Source: JBCAWW01 sp039024315
GTDB taxonomy: Bacteria > Bacteroidota > Bacteroidia > J057
DNA length: 43,627 nt
Direction of reading: 5' to 3'
Assembly (NCBI GenBank): GCA_039024315.1
Contig: JBCCQN010000044.1
Span: 1 to 43,627 of the forward strand
Shown: piece by piece, positions 15,791 to 25,567 of the stretch
Layout of the letters: each line of letters begins with the position of its first letter
Numbering within the stretch: position 1 is the stretch's first letter
Notes under the pieces: generated by a model
What the model saw: the letters and a program-made list of their open reading frames with translations, nothing else
What the model was told of the DNA's origin: nothing
The model's database searches: none
Made by a program: the position numbers and the translations under genes

Positions 15791-18700
15791 TTGATGAGAA
15801 ATCTACTATTACTTTTACTGCTACTCGTGAGTAGTACAACAGGCCTACGTGCGCAGCTTACGGTCGCTGACACTTTGCCCAAGTTTGACCTCCTGCAAAC
15901 CTTATTTGGAGGTGGGGTCGTAGTCAGTAATTTGCAAACCATTTGTGATACAACCGTCGCAATGTGGGAATTTGATGCCACCAACTCCAATCTGGGTTTG
16001 ACACGGGGGGTATTGATTTCGTCGGGTGAGGCTCAAGACGCCGTCCCCAATGGCGCACCAGCCTGTACCAATTTGGCTTCGACCAATGTCACCACGGCCT
16101 CTTATCCCCCCCTGGACGCGCTAGTCCCGAATATTCCGCAAAACTTTGATGCTTGTGTGATTACTTTTGATATCACCCCTTACTGTGATACCATCGGTAT
16201 TAAGTATGTTTTTGCCTCTGAGGAGTACTCAGACTATGTCAACGCAGGCGTAAACGATGTTTTCGCCTTTTTTATTTCTGGACCAGGTTTTGGCCCTCCT
16301 CCGGGTCAGAACATTGCTTTGATACCAGGTACTACTCAGCCCGTAACTATCGACAATGTCAACAATGGTGCCGTATTGGGCCAATGTAATGTTCCCAATG
16401 GTCCTTGTACTAACTGTGCCTTTTTTGTAGATAATACCACTGGCGCCACGGTGGGCTACGATGGCTTTACTACGCCTCTACTGGCCCAAGCAATTGTAAC
16501 TGCCTGTGAGACCTATACCATAACCTTGGCGATTCAGGACTGTGGCGACCAGATTTTTGATTCGGGGGTATTTCTTGAAGCAGGTGGCATTGGCTGTACT
16601 TCAACCGTACTGGCTCTACAGGCGACCAACAATACTGCCCTAGGTTCCAATATTGCGGTAGAGGATTGTGTAGATGGTGCCTTTACTTTTGCGATACCAG
16701 CTCCGCTGAACGATACGGTCGTTTTTCATTACAATATCGGCGGCACGGCCACCCCAGGGGTTGATTATACGGGTCTGCCAGATTCGATCATCATGCCTCC
16801 GGGGCAAAATTTTATTACGGTGCCCGTAACGATCATCAATGATAACATCCTAGAAGGTACAGAGACGATTGAAATCATCTATGTGGATTCTGCGCTTTGT
16901 GCCACTTCTATCTATACAGATACCGCGGTACTGCAAATTTTAGATCCGCCCAATTTATTTACGGCACCGGATGAAGTCCTCTGCTCAGATGATACCATTG
17001 TGATAGGGGTGCCGACCAGTATCGGCCAAACGTATAGTTGGAGCCCTGCTGCAGGCATATCCAATACGTCTTTTAGCAATCCAACGCTTAGCTTGTCCAA
17101 CAATACCAATCAAGCCGTCAGCTATGACTATATCTTGACGACTACAGCGGTGCAAGGCTTTTGTGAATTTATAGACACTATCAGTGTAACGGTCTTTCCT
17201 GCCAATCAGGCAGATTTCATAGCCGATACGGTCTGCCATGGCTTCCCGACGGGTTTTGTGGATTTGACCTTTGCGGACTCTTTGGTAGCATGGAATTGGG
17301 ACTTTGGCGATGGCAGTCAGGCCACCGATCAAAATCCGTTTCATACCTATGCCCAGCCGGGTGTCTATGATGTGAGTCTGATCACCCTCAATGCTAGTGG
17401 CTGTCCCGATACCATCATGAAGAGTGTGTTGGTAGATTCGCTGCCGATTGTTCAGTATGTAGTGGACAGCGTTTGTGCCAATAGCGCCAATCAGTTTAGC
17501 CATTTCGTGGGCCCAGGGGTCACTTACAATTGGGACTTTGGCGATGGGGGGATCGGCAATACTGCGCAACCGAGCTATACCTATCCGACTTTTGGCACCT
17601 ACAGTTCGCAACTTACAGCTACTACGGCTCAAGGTTGTGTAGCGACCAATACGGTTGACGTCATCGTTTATGAAAATCCGACCGCAGCCTTCTCGAGTCC
17701 TGATATATGTCAAGGCCTTGTATCGAGTTTCACCAATACTAGTATTAGCGGTACTGGCAATACCCTTTCTTACAGCTGGGACTGGGATGATAATACCCTA
17801 TTTGGCTTTACCTTTGAGCCGACACATACTTACGCCAACTTTGGGGTCTATGATGTAAGCCTCACAGTAACGGATGAATTGGGTTGTAGCAATACGGTAA
17901 CCAATGCAGTGGAGATATTCCCTGCGGTAACGGCTAATTTCAACTACAATCAAGTCTGCTTTGGCGATAGCACTCCATTTACAGATCTGTCCAGTTTTGT
18001 GACGGGCAATCCGCTTGTCGGCTGGAGTTGGACGTTCGGCGATGGAGCCGGCTCTACCCAACAAAACCCCTCCCATAGCTATGCCGCTTATGGAAACTAT
18101 CCCGTGCAACTCGCTATCATCTCAGTAGATGGCTGTGTGGATACCCTTGATGCGCCTATTACGGTTTATGATCAGCCGATAGCAGACTTCAGCTTTGTAA
18201 GCGACTGTGATGAGCAGCCAATTGCCTTTACCAATTTGAGTAGTTTCAACAATACCAACGTGAGCTACAGTTGGGACTTTAGCGACAACGGTATGGGCAG
18301 CCAGATGGAAAATCCCAGCTATATCTTTAGCAGCTTTGGGACCCGCACTGTGAGTATGACAGTGACCAATAGTGATGGTTGTAGTGATACCCAGCAGTTG
18401 GATGTGGATGTATGGCCTTTGCCGAGGGCAGACTTTATGCCTGATCCGGCCTGTACTAAGGAGCGCTTTAGCTTACAAAACCTTTCCACGGTAGCCTTAG
18501 GAGATATAGTGGCGCATCGTTGGGAGTTTGGAGACGAGAAGGATGATAGTGCGCTTCCGGAGCCATTTGTAGGTTATAATGCCCCAGGTAGTTACCCCAT
18601 TGAGTTATTGGTTACTTCCGATAAAGGATGTGCTGATAGTTTGACCCAAACGATTGATATTTATCCGCTGCCTTACGCTGACTTTACTTTTAGACGGGCT

Positions 18701-19702
18701 TGTACCTTCGACTCATTGCCCTTTGCCAATACGAGTACGATTGTAGATAGTCTCTTTAATGACCGAGTCGCTAATTGGAGTTGGGACTGGGGTGATGGCC
18801 AGCAAAGTGGGGCGATCCCAGCGCCCAAACACGCTTATCAGAGCGCAGGCGAATACATAGTCAAATTGACTGCGGTTTCAGACAAAGGTTGTGTAAATGC
18901 CAAAGTCAAGACTGTCGAAAGTTGGCCACTACCAGAAGCTCCGGTACTAGAAGAGGATAGCGTCTGCTTTAGCGAAGGTGGTCTCCTTATAGCCGTAAGT
19001 AATCCTCCAACCGAAAGAATCGACTGGTTTGAAGAAGCCGTAGGAGGCGAAGTCATCCATACCGGCAACACTTGGATTAGTCCACCGGTAGTCTTTACGA
19101 AAACCTACTTTGTAGAACCCGTAACTGATAATGAGTGTCGTGATGGCCGCTATCCAATTACCGTATTTTTGCGTTCTGCGACGCAGAAAGCCTTAATGGT
19201 GTCTGATAGCGTCGTAGAAACGCCTAATGCCTTAGTTAACTTTCAAATCGCGGGTACAATCCAAGTAGCTGAGGCATTTTGGAAGTTTGGCGATGGTAAT
19301 CAATCAGAAGCGCTCTCCCCATCTCACCAATATCAGTTCCCTGGTCGCTATGAGGTCAGCGTAACCGTGATTGATAAATTTGGTTGTGAGTCATTATTAA
19401 AAACAGTTATTGAAGTAAAAGAGTTCATCACACTGTATGTGCCTTCGGCTTTTAGCCCGAATGATGATGGCAAGAACGATGAGTTATACATTGGACATTC
19501 GTTGCTCACCCAGTTTAACTTTCAGGTCTTCAATCGTTGGGGAGAAAGAGTTTACACAAGCGATAATCCCGATTTTAGATGGAATGGAAATGATCTAAAC
19601 GGACAAGCGCTCTTGGAAGGAGTCTATGTATTTCATGCTCGAGGTATCGATATACATGGCAATCTTGTTGAAAAGTCAGGGACCATCACAATTTTTAGAT
19701 AA
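15791..19702 (+). CDS. Giant secreted choice-of-anchor L/Calx-beta/PKD protein with T9SS type B sorting domain (adhesin-like 2)
   Basis: This 1303-residue protein has a signal peptide (about 1-22). The head is a choice-of-anchor L domain (about 30-275), recognisable by RGVLISSGEA, ITFDITPYCDTI, KYVFASEEYSDYVN and VFAFFISGPG. A Calx-beta-like domain follows (about 290-390; GGTATPGVDYTGLPDSI...VTIINDNILEGTETIEI), then about eight PKD domains with WDFGDG cores, the WFEEAVGG Ig-like module, and the type B sorting domain (YVPSAFSPNDDGKNDEL to SGTITIFR). The last roughly 590 residues align module by module with the preceding protein, so the pair arose by tandem duplication followed by a different N-terminal head. 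It should be exported through T9SS and displayed or shed. It lies 53 nt before the third gene of the operon. Confidence 0.88.
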   Translation: MMRNLLLLLLLLVSSTTGLRAQLTVADTLPKFDLLQTLFGGGVVVSNLQTICDTTVAMWEFDATNSNLGLTRGVLISSGEAQDAVPNGAPACTNLASTNVTTASYPPLDALVPNIPQNFDACVITFDITPYCDTIGIKYVFASEEYSDYVNAGVNDVFAFFISGPGFGPPPGQNIALIPGTTQPVTIDNVNNGAVLGQCNVPNGPCTNCAFFVDNTTGATVGYDGFTTPLLAQAIVTACETYTITLAIQDCGDQIFDSGVFLEAGGIGCTSTVLALQATNNTALGSNIAVEDCVDGAFTFAIPAPLNDTVVFHYNIGGTATPGVDYTGLPDSIIMPPGQNFITVPVTIINDNILEGTETIEIIYVDSALCATSIYTDTAVLQILDPPNLFTAPDEVLCSDDTIVIGVPTSIGQTYSWSPAAGISNTSFSNPTLSLSNNTNQAVSYDYILTTTAVQGFCEFIDTISVTVFPANQADFIADTVCHGFPTGFVDLTFADSLVAWNWDFGDGSQATDQNPFHTYAQPGVYDVSLITLNASGCPDTIMKSVLVDSLPIVQYVVDSVCANSANQFSHFVGPGVTYNWDFGDGGIGNTAQPSYTYPTFGTYSSQLTATTAQGCVATNTVDVIVYENPTAAFSSPDICQGLVSSFTNTSISGTGNTLSYSWDWDDNTLFGFTFEPTHTYANFGVYDVSLTVTDELGCSNTVTNAVEIFPAVTANFNYNQVCFGDSTPFTDLSSFVTGNPLVGWSWTFGDGAGSTQQNPSHSYAAYGNYPVQLAIISVDGCVDTLDAPITVYDQPIADFSFVSDCDEQPIAFTNLSSFNNTNVSYSWDFSDNGMGSQMENPSYIFSSFGTRTVSMTVTNSDGCSDTQQLDVDVWPLPRADFMPDPACTKERFSLQNLSTVALGDIVAHRWEFGDEKDDSALPEPFVGYNAPGSYPIELLVTSDKGCADSLTQTIDIYPLPYADFTFRRACTFDSLPFANTSTIVDSLFNDRVANWSWDWGDGQQSGAIPAPKHAYQSAGEYIVKLTAVSDKGCVNAKVKTVESWPLPEAPVLEEDSVCFSEGGLLIAVSNPPTERIDWFEEAVGGEVIHTGNTWISPPVVFTKTYFVEPVTDNECRDGRYPITVFLRSATQKALMVSDSVVETPNALVNFQIAGTIQVAEAFWKFGDGNQSEALSPSHQYQFPGRYEVSVTVIDKFGCESLLKTVIEVKEFITLYVPSAFSPNDDGKNDELYIGHSLLTQFNFQVFNRWGERVYTSDNPDFRWNGNDLNGQALLEGVYVFHARGIDIHGNLVEKSGTITIFR

Positions 19703-19755
19703 GCGAGGGTGGTTTTCATAGGCTGGATAGTCTATATAAAGAAGAATCTAAACAA

Positions 19756-22700
19756 ATGAACCTGCTGAAGTATTTTTATTGCCTGCTATTGCTCGCTTTA
19801 CTGCCGCTTGGCTTGAGGGCAACCCACATTACCGGTGCGGACCTCATTTACGAATGTGTCAATCCGACAACTAATACTTATCGGATTCGGCTCACGATGT
19901 ATCGAGACTGTGTCAATGGTCAGGCCCCTTTTGACAATAGTGTACGCTTGTATGTCTTCAGAGGGAGCAATAATTCTCTTTACACTACCCAAGTCATACC
20001 CTTTAATGGTAATACCGTAGAGGTGATTCCGGTTTATTGGGATGCTTGTACAGGGGCTCCTTACAATCTCTGTATCGAGTATGCCGTCTACGAAGCCCTG
20101 ATTACCTTACCACCAGCCTTTGGGGGTTACAACATTGGTTGGTCGCGTTGTTGTCGTAACAATGTCGTAACCAATATCTTTGGGCAGCAGGGAATCACCG
20201 TTCTCGCCAAGGTTCCAGGCACTGAGGTAGGTGGGGTATGTAACAATATGCCGACTTTTAATGATCTACCGCCTGTATTTTTATGTGTGGGAGCTCAGTT
20301 CAACTTCGATAATTCAGCCACTGATGTTGACGGTGATTCACTCGCTTACGCGATTTCCGATCCTTATACTGGTCTTAACTTCCAAGGCTTTGGTACTACG
20401 GCGATGAATCCAGTAATCGGGCCAGGCAATCCCTTGGGGCCACCGCCTTATCAAAATATCAACTTTTTGCCGGGCTATAATTTTCTCGATCCTTTTCAAT
20501 CTGGCAACTTTAGTATCGACCCACAATCAGGCCTACTACAGCTGACGCCAACGCAGACAGGGCTTTCAGTCTTTGCGGTCTCCGTATTGGAGTATCGAAA
20601 CGGAGTCCTGATTAGTGAAAACAAAAGAGATTTCCAGATCAATGTCATTAACTGTGCCCCACAAGGGCAAGAGCCAGTGATTGGGAGCAACCTAGCGCCT
20701 GTGCCTAATACTAGTGCAGATACGATTTTTGTAGATCCGACACAGCCATTTTGCTATAATATCACCGTCAATGATCCGGAGGCCATGGATACGGTGGTCC
20801 TCTTTCCGGTGAGTGCGGTATTTGGGATTGGGGGTACTTTACCACCTCCCTATGCAACGCTTAGCTATACGGGTACCAATCCTGCCCAGGGGCAGGTTTG
20901 TTGGACACCTTCTTGTGATTATGAAGGGGACACCATCAGTATAGTGGTAGGGGGACGTGATACCTCCGATTGTCCTGGTTACAACATCGTCTTCGACACC
21001 ACCTACGTAGTGGTGCGAGATATCATCCCACCGACGATTAGTCATACCTTGCCTGGACCTAGCAACGACAGTATTTTTGTCGATCCCGGTGAGTCTTTTT
21101 GCTATACTTTGCAGGGCAACGATGCCGAAGTGGGAGATAATCTGAGCTTCGTCCCGCTCGATGGTCCATTTAATGGCTTAGGGGGCATTCCTCCCTTTGC
21201 GACCATCGCAGCAAATGGTAATAATCCCATTAGCGGTAACGTCTGTTGGACCGCCCCTTGTGACCAAGGAGGTACCACAGTGCAATTTATCATTGCCGTA
21301 GAAGATGATAGTCCCTGTTCCTTCCAAGACTATGATACCGTAACAGTAGTAATCGCCCCCAACCCAGTGGTGGACGCAGGGGCAGATGCGGTGATCTGTT
21401 TTGGAGAAACGACTCAACTAAATGCCTCAGGTGGAGTCAGCTATAGCTGGACTCCGACAGCAGGGCTCAGTAATCCAAATATTCAAAATCCAAGCGCGAG
21501 TCCGACTACCACTACGACCTATACGGCTTTCATTACAGACCAATATGGCTGTGTATGGCAAGATACTATTAGAGTAACGGTCAATCAGTTACCGCTGGTT
21601 GATGCGGGACTCGATCAAATACTTTGTCCGGGAGGAAACGTTCAGCTGCAAGCTACCGGAGCTGTTACTTATGTCTGGACACCGGCCACAGGATTGAGCA
21701 ATGCCAATATTGCCAATCCAATCGCTACGCCCACAGATACAACGCTTTATACGGTTACCGGTACAGATGCCAATGGTTGTGTCAATACCGATCAGGTTAC
21801 GGTAACGCCGATGCAGGCCATTGCTTCGCAAGACGTAGCCATTTGTATCGGAGATACGGTCACCATTAGCGCGATTGGTGGCACTACCTACAGCTGGGAC
21901 AATGCAGGCAGCTTAGGCTCTCCTAACAGCGCTACGACGACCGCCTTCCCTACCGTAACTACCACTTATACGGTTACGGTTACAGACCCTAACGGATGTG
22001 TCGATACGGATGTAATTACGGTTACGGTCAATCCACTACCTCCGGTAAACGCTGGGCTTGATCAAACGATCTGTGTGGGCCTAAGTGCTAATCTTCAGGC
22101 AACTGGAGCCCTTACCTACCAATGGTTCCCAACGACGGCCCTCAGCAATCCCAATATTGCCAATCCAGTGGCATCTCCTACTGGCCCTATCCGCTATTAT
22201 GTAGTGGGTACAGATGGCAATGGTTGTAGCAATATCGATTCTATTGACATAGATTTCTTCCCTCAACCTGTGCCGACGGTCAGCAATGATACGGCAAAAT
22301 GTGGGCAGGTAGGCGTTCCGCTGCAAGCGGGAGGAGGAGTAGCCTACGCGTGGACCCCAGTCTTAGGGCTAGACGATCCTAATATCGCTAACCCGATCGC
22401 TAATCCAGATTCTTCAACTCTATACACGGTCAATGTAACTGATGCCAATGGCTGTACGGATAGCGTCTCCGTTTTCGTGAGAGTAATGCATGCAAACGCA
22501 GGCCCAGACATTGATCTCTGTATCTTCGATACGACTATGCTGAGCGCCTCTGGTGGAGTTTCCTACGTTTGGGACCCCAGTCCAGATTTGATCAACCCTA
22601 ATGGTCCAATGCCAACCGTATTCCCAACCGTAACCTCTGAGTTTTATGTTACCGCCACGGATACAACAGGTTGTACCGACCGCGATACCGTAGTCGTAAC

Positions 22701-25299
22701 GGTTAATCCATTGCCTGTTACTACGGCGACGACTACCGACCCATGGGTTTGTAGTGGAGGTGCGACCACCTTCAATGCAACCGGCGGTGTAGAATACGCT
22801 TGGTTCCCAGGTCAGTACTTTGCCGACTCCACCTTGGCGAGTCCGACGGCCTTCCCCACTTGGGTAAATGGTTACCAATCCGCTATGATCGATACGGTTA
22901 TCACTTATTATGTCATGGTAACCGATGCCAACGGCTGTCAAAGTCTTGACTCTGTGCAGCAAACCGTCAGGAAAACGCCTCTAGTCGTGGCTACAAATGA
23001 TACCTTCCACTGTCCGGGTGGCAGCGTGCAGTTAAACTCTGCCGGTGGCGTTCAATTTGAGTGGACGAATGGCCAATTCCTAAGTGCAGACAACATTCCA
23101 AACCCTATCGCTTCGGTTGATACTACGACCATCTTCCAAGTCAAAGTAACCGCTGTATGGGGTTGTGCAGACTCTACGGATGTATTAGTCTATCACATCA
23201 ATCCACAAGCTGGCATAGATCAGACGATTTGTGCCGAGGATACCATTCCGTTGCTGGCGACGGGAGGGGTAACTTATGCTTGGGATAACCCTGCTACCTT
23301 AGACGATCCTAATATCGCCAATCCAATGGCTTTCCCGTTGGTTACAACTCAATATGTGGTTACGGTTACTGACAGTGTAGGCTGTGTAGATACAGATACG
23401 CTTGACATTTTTGTCAATCCTCTACCACCTGCTGATGCAGGTCCAGACCTTGAGATCTGTATCTTCGATACGGCTCAATTGGTAGCAACAGGAGGTATTG
23501 CCTATGAATGGCTCGTTACCGATAGTCTTTCAGATCCATTTAGTCCTAATCCAACGGCGCACCCTCGTCAGACTACAACTTATGTAGTGCGGGTAACCGA
23601 TGCCAATGGTTGTCAAGAAACGGATACCGTAGTACTAGTGGTCCATCCATTACCGATCGCAGATGTAGGCCCAGATATCACCAAGTGTGGGGAAGATTCC
23701 ATTCAGCTCCAAGCAACGGGTGGCGTACTCTACAATTGGGCTCCAGCTACGGCCTTGAGTAATCCCAATATCGCTAACCCCATGGCCGAACCCGATAGCA
23801 ATATCACCTATGTGGTAACGGTTACCGACCAATTTGGCTGCGTAAATTATGATACGCTCAATATCCAAACCATGTATGCCGATGCAGGCCCTGACCAAAT
23901 CAAATGTCCAGAGGACTCGGTATTGTTTGGTGCTAGTACCATTGGGGGTATGGCCGCAGCTTATAGTTGGGACAATGCTGGTACGCTGAGTGATCCTAAT
24001 ATTGCGGATCCATTTGCCTTCCCAACAATAACAACGACTTATGTAGTTAGCATTACGGATACTAGTGGTTGTGTGGATACTGATACGACTCTTTTGACGG
24101 TATATGCTCCACCTCCGGTGAACGCTGGGCCTGATTTTGAGACCTGTATCTTTACCGAGGCGCAATTGCAAGGGAGTGGCGGGGCCGTCTATAGTTGGAC
24201 CCCAGCCGCGACACTCAACGATTCTACGCTCGCCAATCCAATTACCAATACTTTGGTCAGCACTGAGTTCATCCTTACCGTTATTGATACCAATGGCTGT
24301 GTAGCTTCGGACTCGGTATTCCTGACCGTCAATCCATTGCCAATCGTCGAAGCGGGGCCCGACCAAGAGATTTGCCGTCGTGATGAGGCTACCCTCAGTG
24401 CTTCTGGGGCGACCTCTTATCAATGGACCCCAGAACAAAGTATCAGTAATCCTCTCAGTGGGACAACTCAAGCCTTCCCGCAGTTCACTACCCTTTATAC
24501 TGTTTTGGGTACTGACGATAATGGTTGCCAAAACACCGACTCCATGACCGTCACAGTCTGGCAATTGGACACCATACAAGGCGATGATTATGCCGAGATT
24601 TGTATTGGTCAAGGCATTACGCTCAGCGTTGATGGGGCGGCTAGCTACGAATGGAATACTGGCGAACTAGACAATGATATTGCCGTCTCCCCTGCCTTCT
24701 CTACCGAGTATTGGGTGATTCCATACGAGGAAAATGGTTGTCCGGGCGATACCTTCTTTATTGATCTATACGTGGAGCGCAATCTTCCCATCGCAGAGTT
24801 ACGGCCTGACCCGCAGGAAGGATTCTACCCATTGGTGGTCAATTTCGAGAACCTAAGCCGAAATGCTACCAATTACTTCTGGGACTTTGGGGACGATAGC
24901 ACCTCCATGGAGATCAATCCAACCCATACCTACAATCTGCCGGGACAGTACATTGTCACCTTGGTTGCAGATAACGACATTGGATGTCCAACTACCATTG
25001 AATATTCCTTCATTGATGCCTGGGACTTCGAAATATTCTTCCCCACCGCCTTTAGCCCTAACAATGACGGCTACAATGATGAGTACAAAATCGTGATGAA
25101 TTCCATCGAGTTTTTCAACATCAAGATTTATGACCGCTGGGGTCAGGTTGTCTTCGAAGCTAATGATCCGCAGTTTGGCTGGGATGGCAACAAAAATGGG
25201 CGTGCGGTACCAGAAGGCGTTTACACCTATGTGGTAGATGCGAGAACCTTTAAAGGCGATCCGATTCGTCGCGGAGGTACAATTACCCTGATCCGATAA
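19756..25299 (+). CDS. Giant secreted Ig-repeat protein with T9SS type B sorting domain (adhesin-like 3)
   Basis: This 1847-residue protein is the largest in the window. After the signal peptide (about 1-22) the head begins THITGADLIYECV...IRLTMYRDC, a conserved N-terminal domain of gliding-motility CTD proteins (about 23-310). Two related segments with FVDPTQPFCYNI and FVDPGESFCYTL follow (about 310-535). Then 14 full and one shortened Ig-like repeats of about 75-80 residues (about 539-1670), each starting DAGPDQ-x-ICxG and containing YxWxP...LSNPNIANPxAxP and TxYxVTVTDxNGC. A PKD domain (NYFWDFGDDS, about 1680-1755) and a type B sorting domain (FFPTAFSPNNDGYNDEY to GGTITLIR) close it. A strong terminator follows. 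It probably forms a long surface stalk or matrix fibre; binding partner unknown. Confidence 0.88.
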   Translation: MNLLKYFYCLLLLALLPLGLRATHITGADLIYECVNPTTNTYRIRLTMYRDCVNGQAPFDNSVRLYVFRGSNNSLYTTQVIPFNGNTVEVIPVYWDACTGAPYNLCIEYAVYEALITLPPAFGGYNIGWSRCCRNNVVTNIFGQQGITVLAKVPGTEVGGVCNNMPTFNDLPPVFLCVGAQFNFDNSATDVDGDSLAYAISDPYTGLNFQGFGTTAMNPVIGPGNPLGPPPYQNINFLPGYNFLDPFQSGNFSIDPQSGLLQLTPTQTGLSVFAVSVLEYRNGVLISENKRDFQINVINCAPQGQEPVIGSNLAPVPNTSADTIFVDPTQPFCYNITVNDPEAMDTVVLFPVSAVFGIGGTLPPPYATLSYTGTNPAQGQVCWTPSCDYEGDTISIVVGGRDTSDCPGYNIVFDTTYVVVRDIIPPTISHTLPGPSNDSIFVDPGESFCYTLQGNDAEVGDNLSFVPLDGPFNGLGGIPPFATIAANGNNPISGNVCWTAPCDQGGTTVQFIIAVEDDSPCSFQDYDTVTVVIAPNPVVDAGADAVICFGETTQLNASGGVSYSWTPTAGLSNPNIQNPSASPTTTTTYTAFITDQYGCVWQDTIRVTVNQLPLVDAGLDQILCPGGNVQLQATGAVTYVWTPATGLSNANIANPIATPTDTTLYTVTGTDANGCVNTDQVTVTPMQAIASQDVAICIGDTVTISAIGGTTYSWDNAGSLGSPNSATTTAFPTVTTTYTVTVTDPNGCVDTDVITVTVNPLPPVNAGLDQTICVGLSANLQATGALTYQWFPTTALSNPNIANPVASPTGPIRYYVVGTDGNGCSNIDSIDIDFFPQPVPTVSNDTAKCGQVGVPLQAGGGVAYAWTPVLGLDDPNIANPIANPDSSTLYTVNVTDANGCTDSVSVFVRVMHANAGPDIDLCIFDTTMLSASGGVSYVWDPSPDLINPNGPMPTVFPTVTSEFYVTATDTTGCTDRDTVVVTVNPLPVTTATTTDPWVCSGGATTFNATGGVEYAWFPGQYFADSTLASPTAFPTWVNGYQSAMIDTVITYYVMVTDANGCQSLDSVQQTVRKTPLVVATNDTFHCPGGSVQLNSAGGVQFEWTNGQFLSADNIPNPIASVDTTTIFQVKVTAVWGCADSTDVLVYHINPQAGIDQTICAEDTIPLLATGGVTYAWDNPATLDDPNIANPMAFPLVTTQYVVTVTDSVGCVDTDTLDIFVNPLPPADAGPDLEICIFDTAQLVATGGIAYEWLVTDSLSDPFSPNPTAHPRQTTTYVVRVTDANGCQETDTVVLVVHPLPIADVGPDITKCGEDSIQLQATGGVLYNWAPATALSNPNIANPMAEPDSNITYVVTVTDQFGCVNYDTLNIQTMYADAGPDQIKCPEDSVLFGASTIGGMAAAYSWDNAGTLSDPNIADPFAFPTITTTYVVSITDTSGCVDTDTTLLTVYAPPPVNAGPDFETCIFTEAQLQGSGGAVYSWTPAATLNDSTLANPITNTLVSTEFILTVIDTNGCVASDSVFLTVNPLPIVEAGPDQEICRRDEATLSASGATSYQWTPEQSISNPLSGTTQAFPQFTTLYTVLGTDDNGCQNTDSMTVTVWQLDTIQGDDYAEICIGQGITLSVDGAASYEWNTGELDNDIAVSPAFSTEYWVIPYEENGCPGDTFFIDLYVERNLPIAELRPDPQEGFYPLVVNFENLSRNATNYFWDFGDDSTSMEINPTHTYNLPGQYIVTLVADNDIGCPTTIEYSFIDAWDFEIFFPTAFSPNNDGYNDEYKIVMNSIEFFNIKIYDRWGQVVFEANDPQFGWDGNKNGRAVPEGVYTYVVDARTFKGDPIRRGGTITLIR
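21361..24770 (+). repeat. Tandem Ig-like repeat array in adhesin-like 3
   Basis: About fifteen units of roughly 225-240 bp each encode one Ig-like module. Neighbouring units share whole phrases such as GLSNxNIANP and TDANGCxxTDxVTVTV at protein level but have diverged at DNA level, so the array is older than the OmpA repeat. Unit 7 is longer (extra WVNGYQSAMIDTV segment), unit 12 has a GGMAAA insertion and unit 15 is shortened. Confidence 0.8.
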
Positions 25300-25332
25300 T
25301 GGTTTCTCCCTGCGGGGAACGATAAATTATAG

Positions 25333-25363
25333 AGCCCAACGCTTTTGAGTGTTGGGCTTTTTT
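25333..25363 (+). terminator. Intrinsic terminator of the adhesin operon
   Basis: AGCCCAAC (25333-25340) and GTTGGGCT (25351-25358) form a GC-rich stem with a short loop, followed directly by six T. It begins 33 nt after the stop of adhesin-like 3. Confidence 0.9.
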
Positions 25364-25393
25364 GTTTCGCGTTTAAGCACAGAGTAGCAAGTA

Positions 25394-25411
25394 TCCCGAA
25401 AGCTTTCGGGA
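25394..25411. repeat. 18-bp perfect palindrome repeat, copy A
   Basis: TCCCGAAAGCTTTCGGGA is a perfect palindrome. With its flanks (about 25381-25421, AGAGTAGCAAG before and GTATGCAGTAC after) it matches the reverse complement of the element at 29534-29575, so this is a dispersed unit of about 42 bp rather than a chance hairpin. It lies between the adhesin operon and the convergent kinase gene. Confidence 0.75.
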
Positions 25412-25538
25412 GTATGCAGTACAGAAAAAGAGTTCTAGATGAACCGCATAGCTCAATTTTTCTCGGTCTTAATACTCAATACTATTGTCTAAGTACTTAA
25501 AAGCTCGATTCAAGCAGACAAAAATCAAGTCTTTCCTC

Positions 25539-25562
25539 ACTGCTGCGCAGAACGCTTATCTC
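25539..25562 (+). repeat. Dispersed CTGCGCAGAACGCTTATC element
   Basis: ACTGCTGCGCAG (25539-25550) runs on into AACGCTTATCTC (to 25562). ACTGCTGCGCAGAACG recurs at 29470-29485, CAGAACGCTTATCTC at 43159-43173, and related forms occur at 149-167, 29589-29614 and 42981-42998. It abuts the 10-bp palindrome CTAGCGCTAG (25562-25571), which includes the kinase stop codon. Confidence 0.65.
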
Positions 25563-25567
25563 TAGCG

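Noticed and set aside
23650..24612. 320-codon minus-strand open frame, and similar ones at 22420-22962 and 16985-17713
   Set aside because: They lie wholly inside the Ig and PKD repeat genes, have no signal, motif or start context, and arise from repeat composition.
21361..24770. CRISPR or satellite-like array
   Set aside because: The periodicity is codon-phased Ig-like protein repeats with diverged DNA; there are no identical short repeats with spacers.
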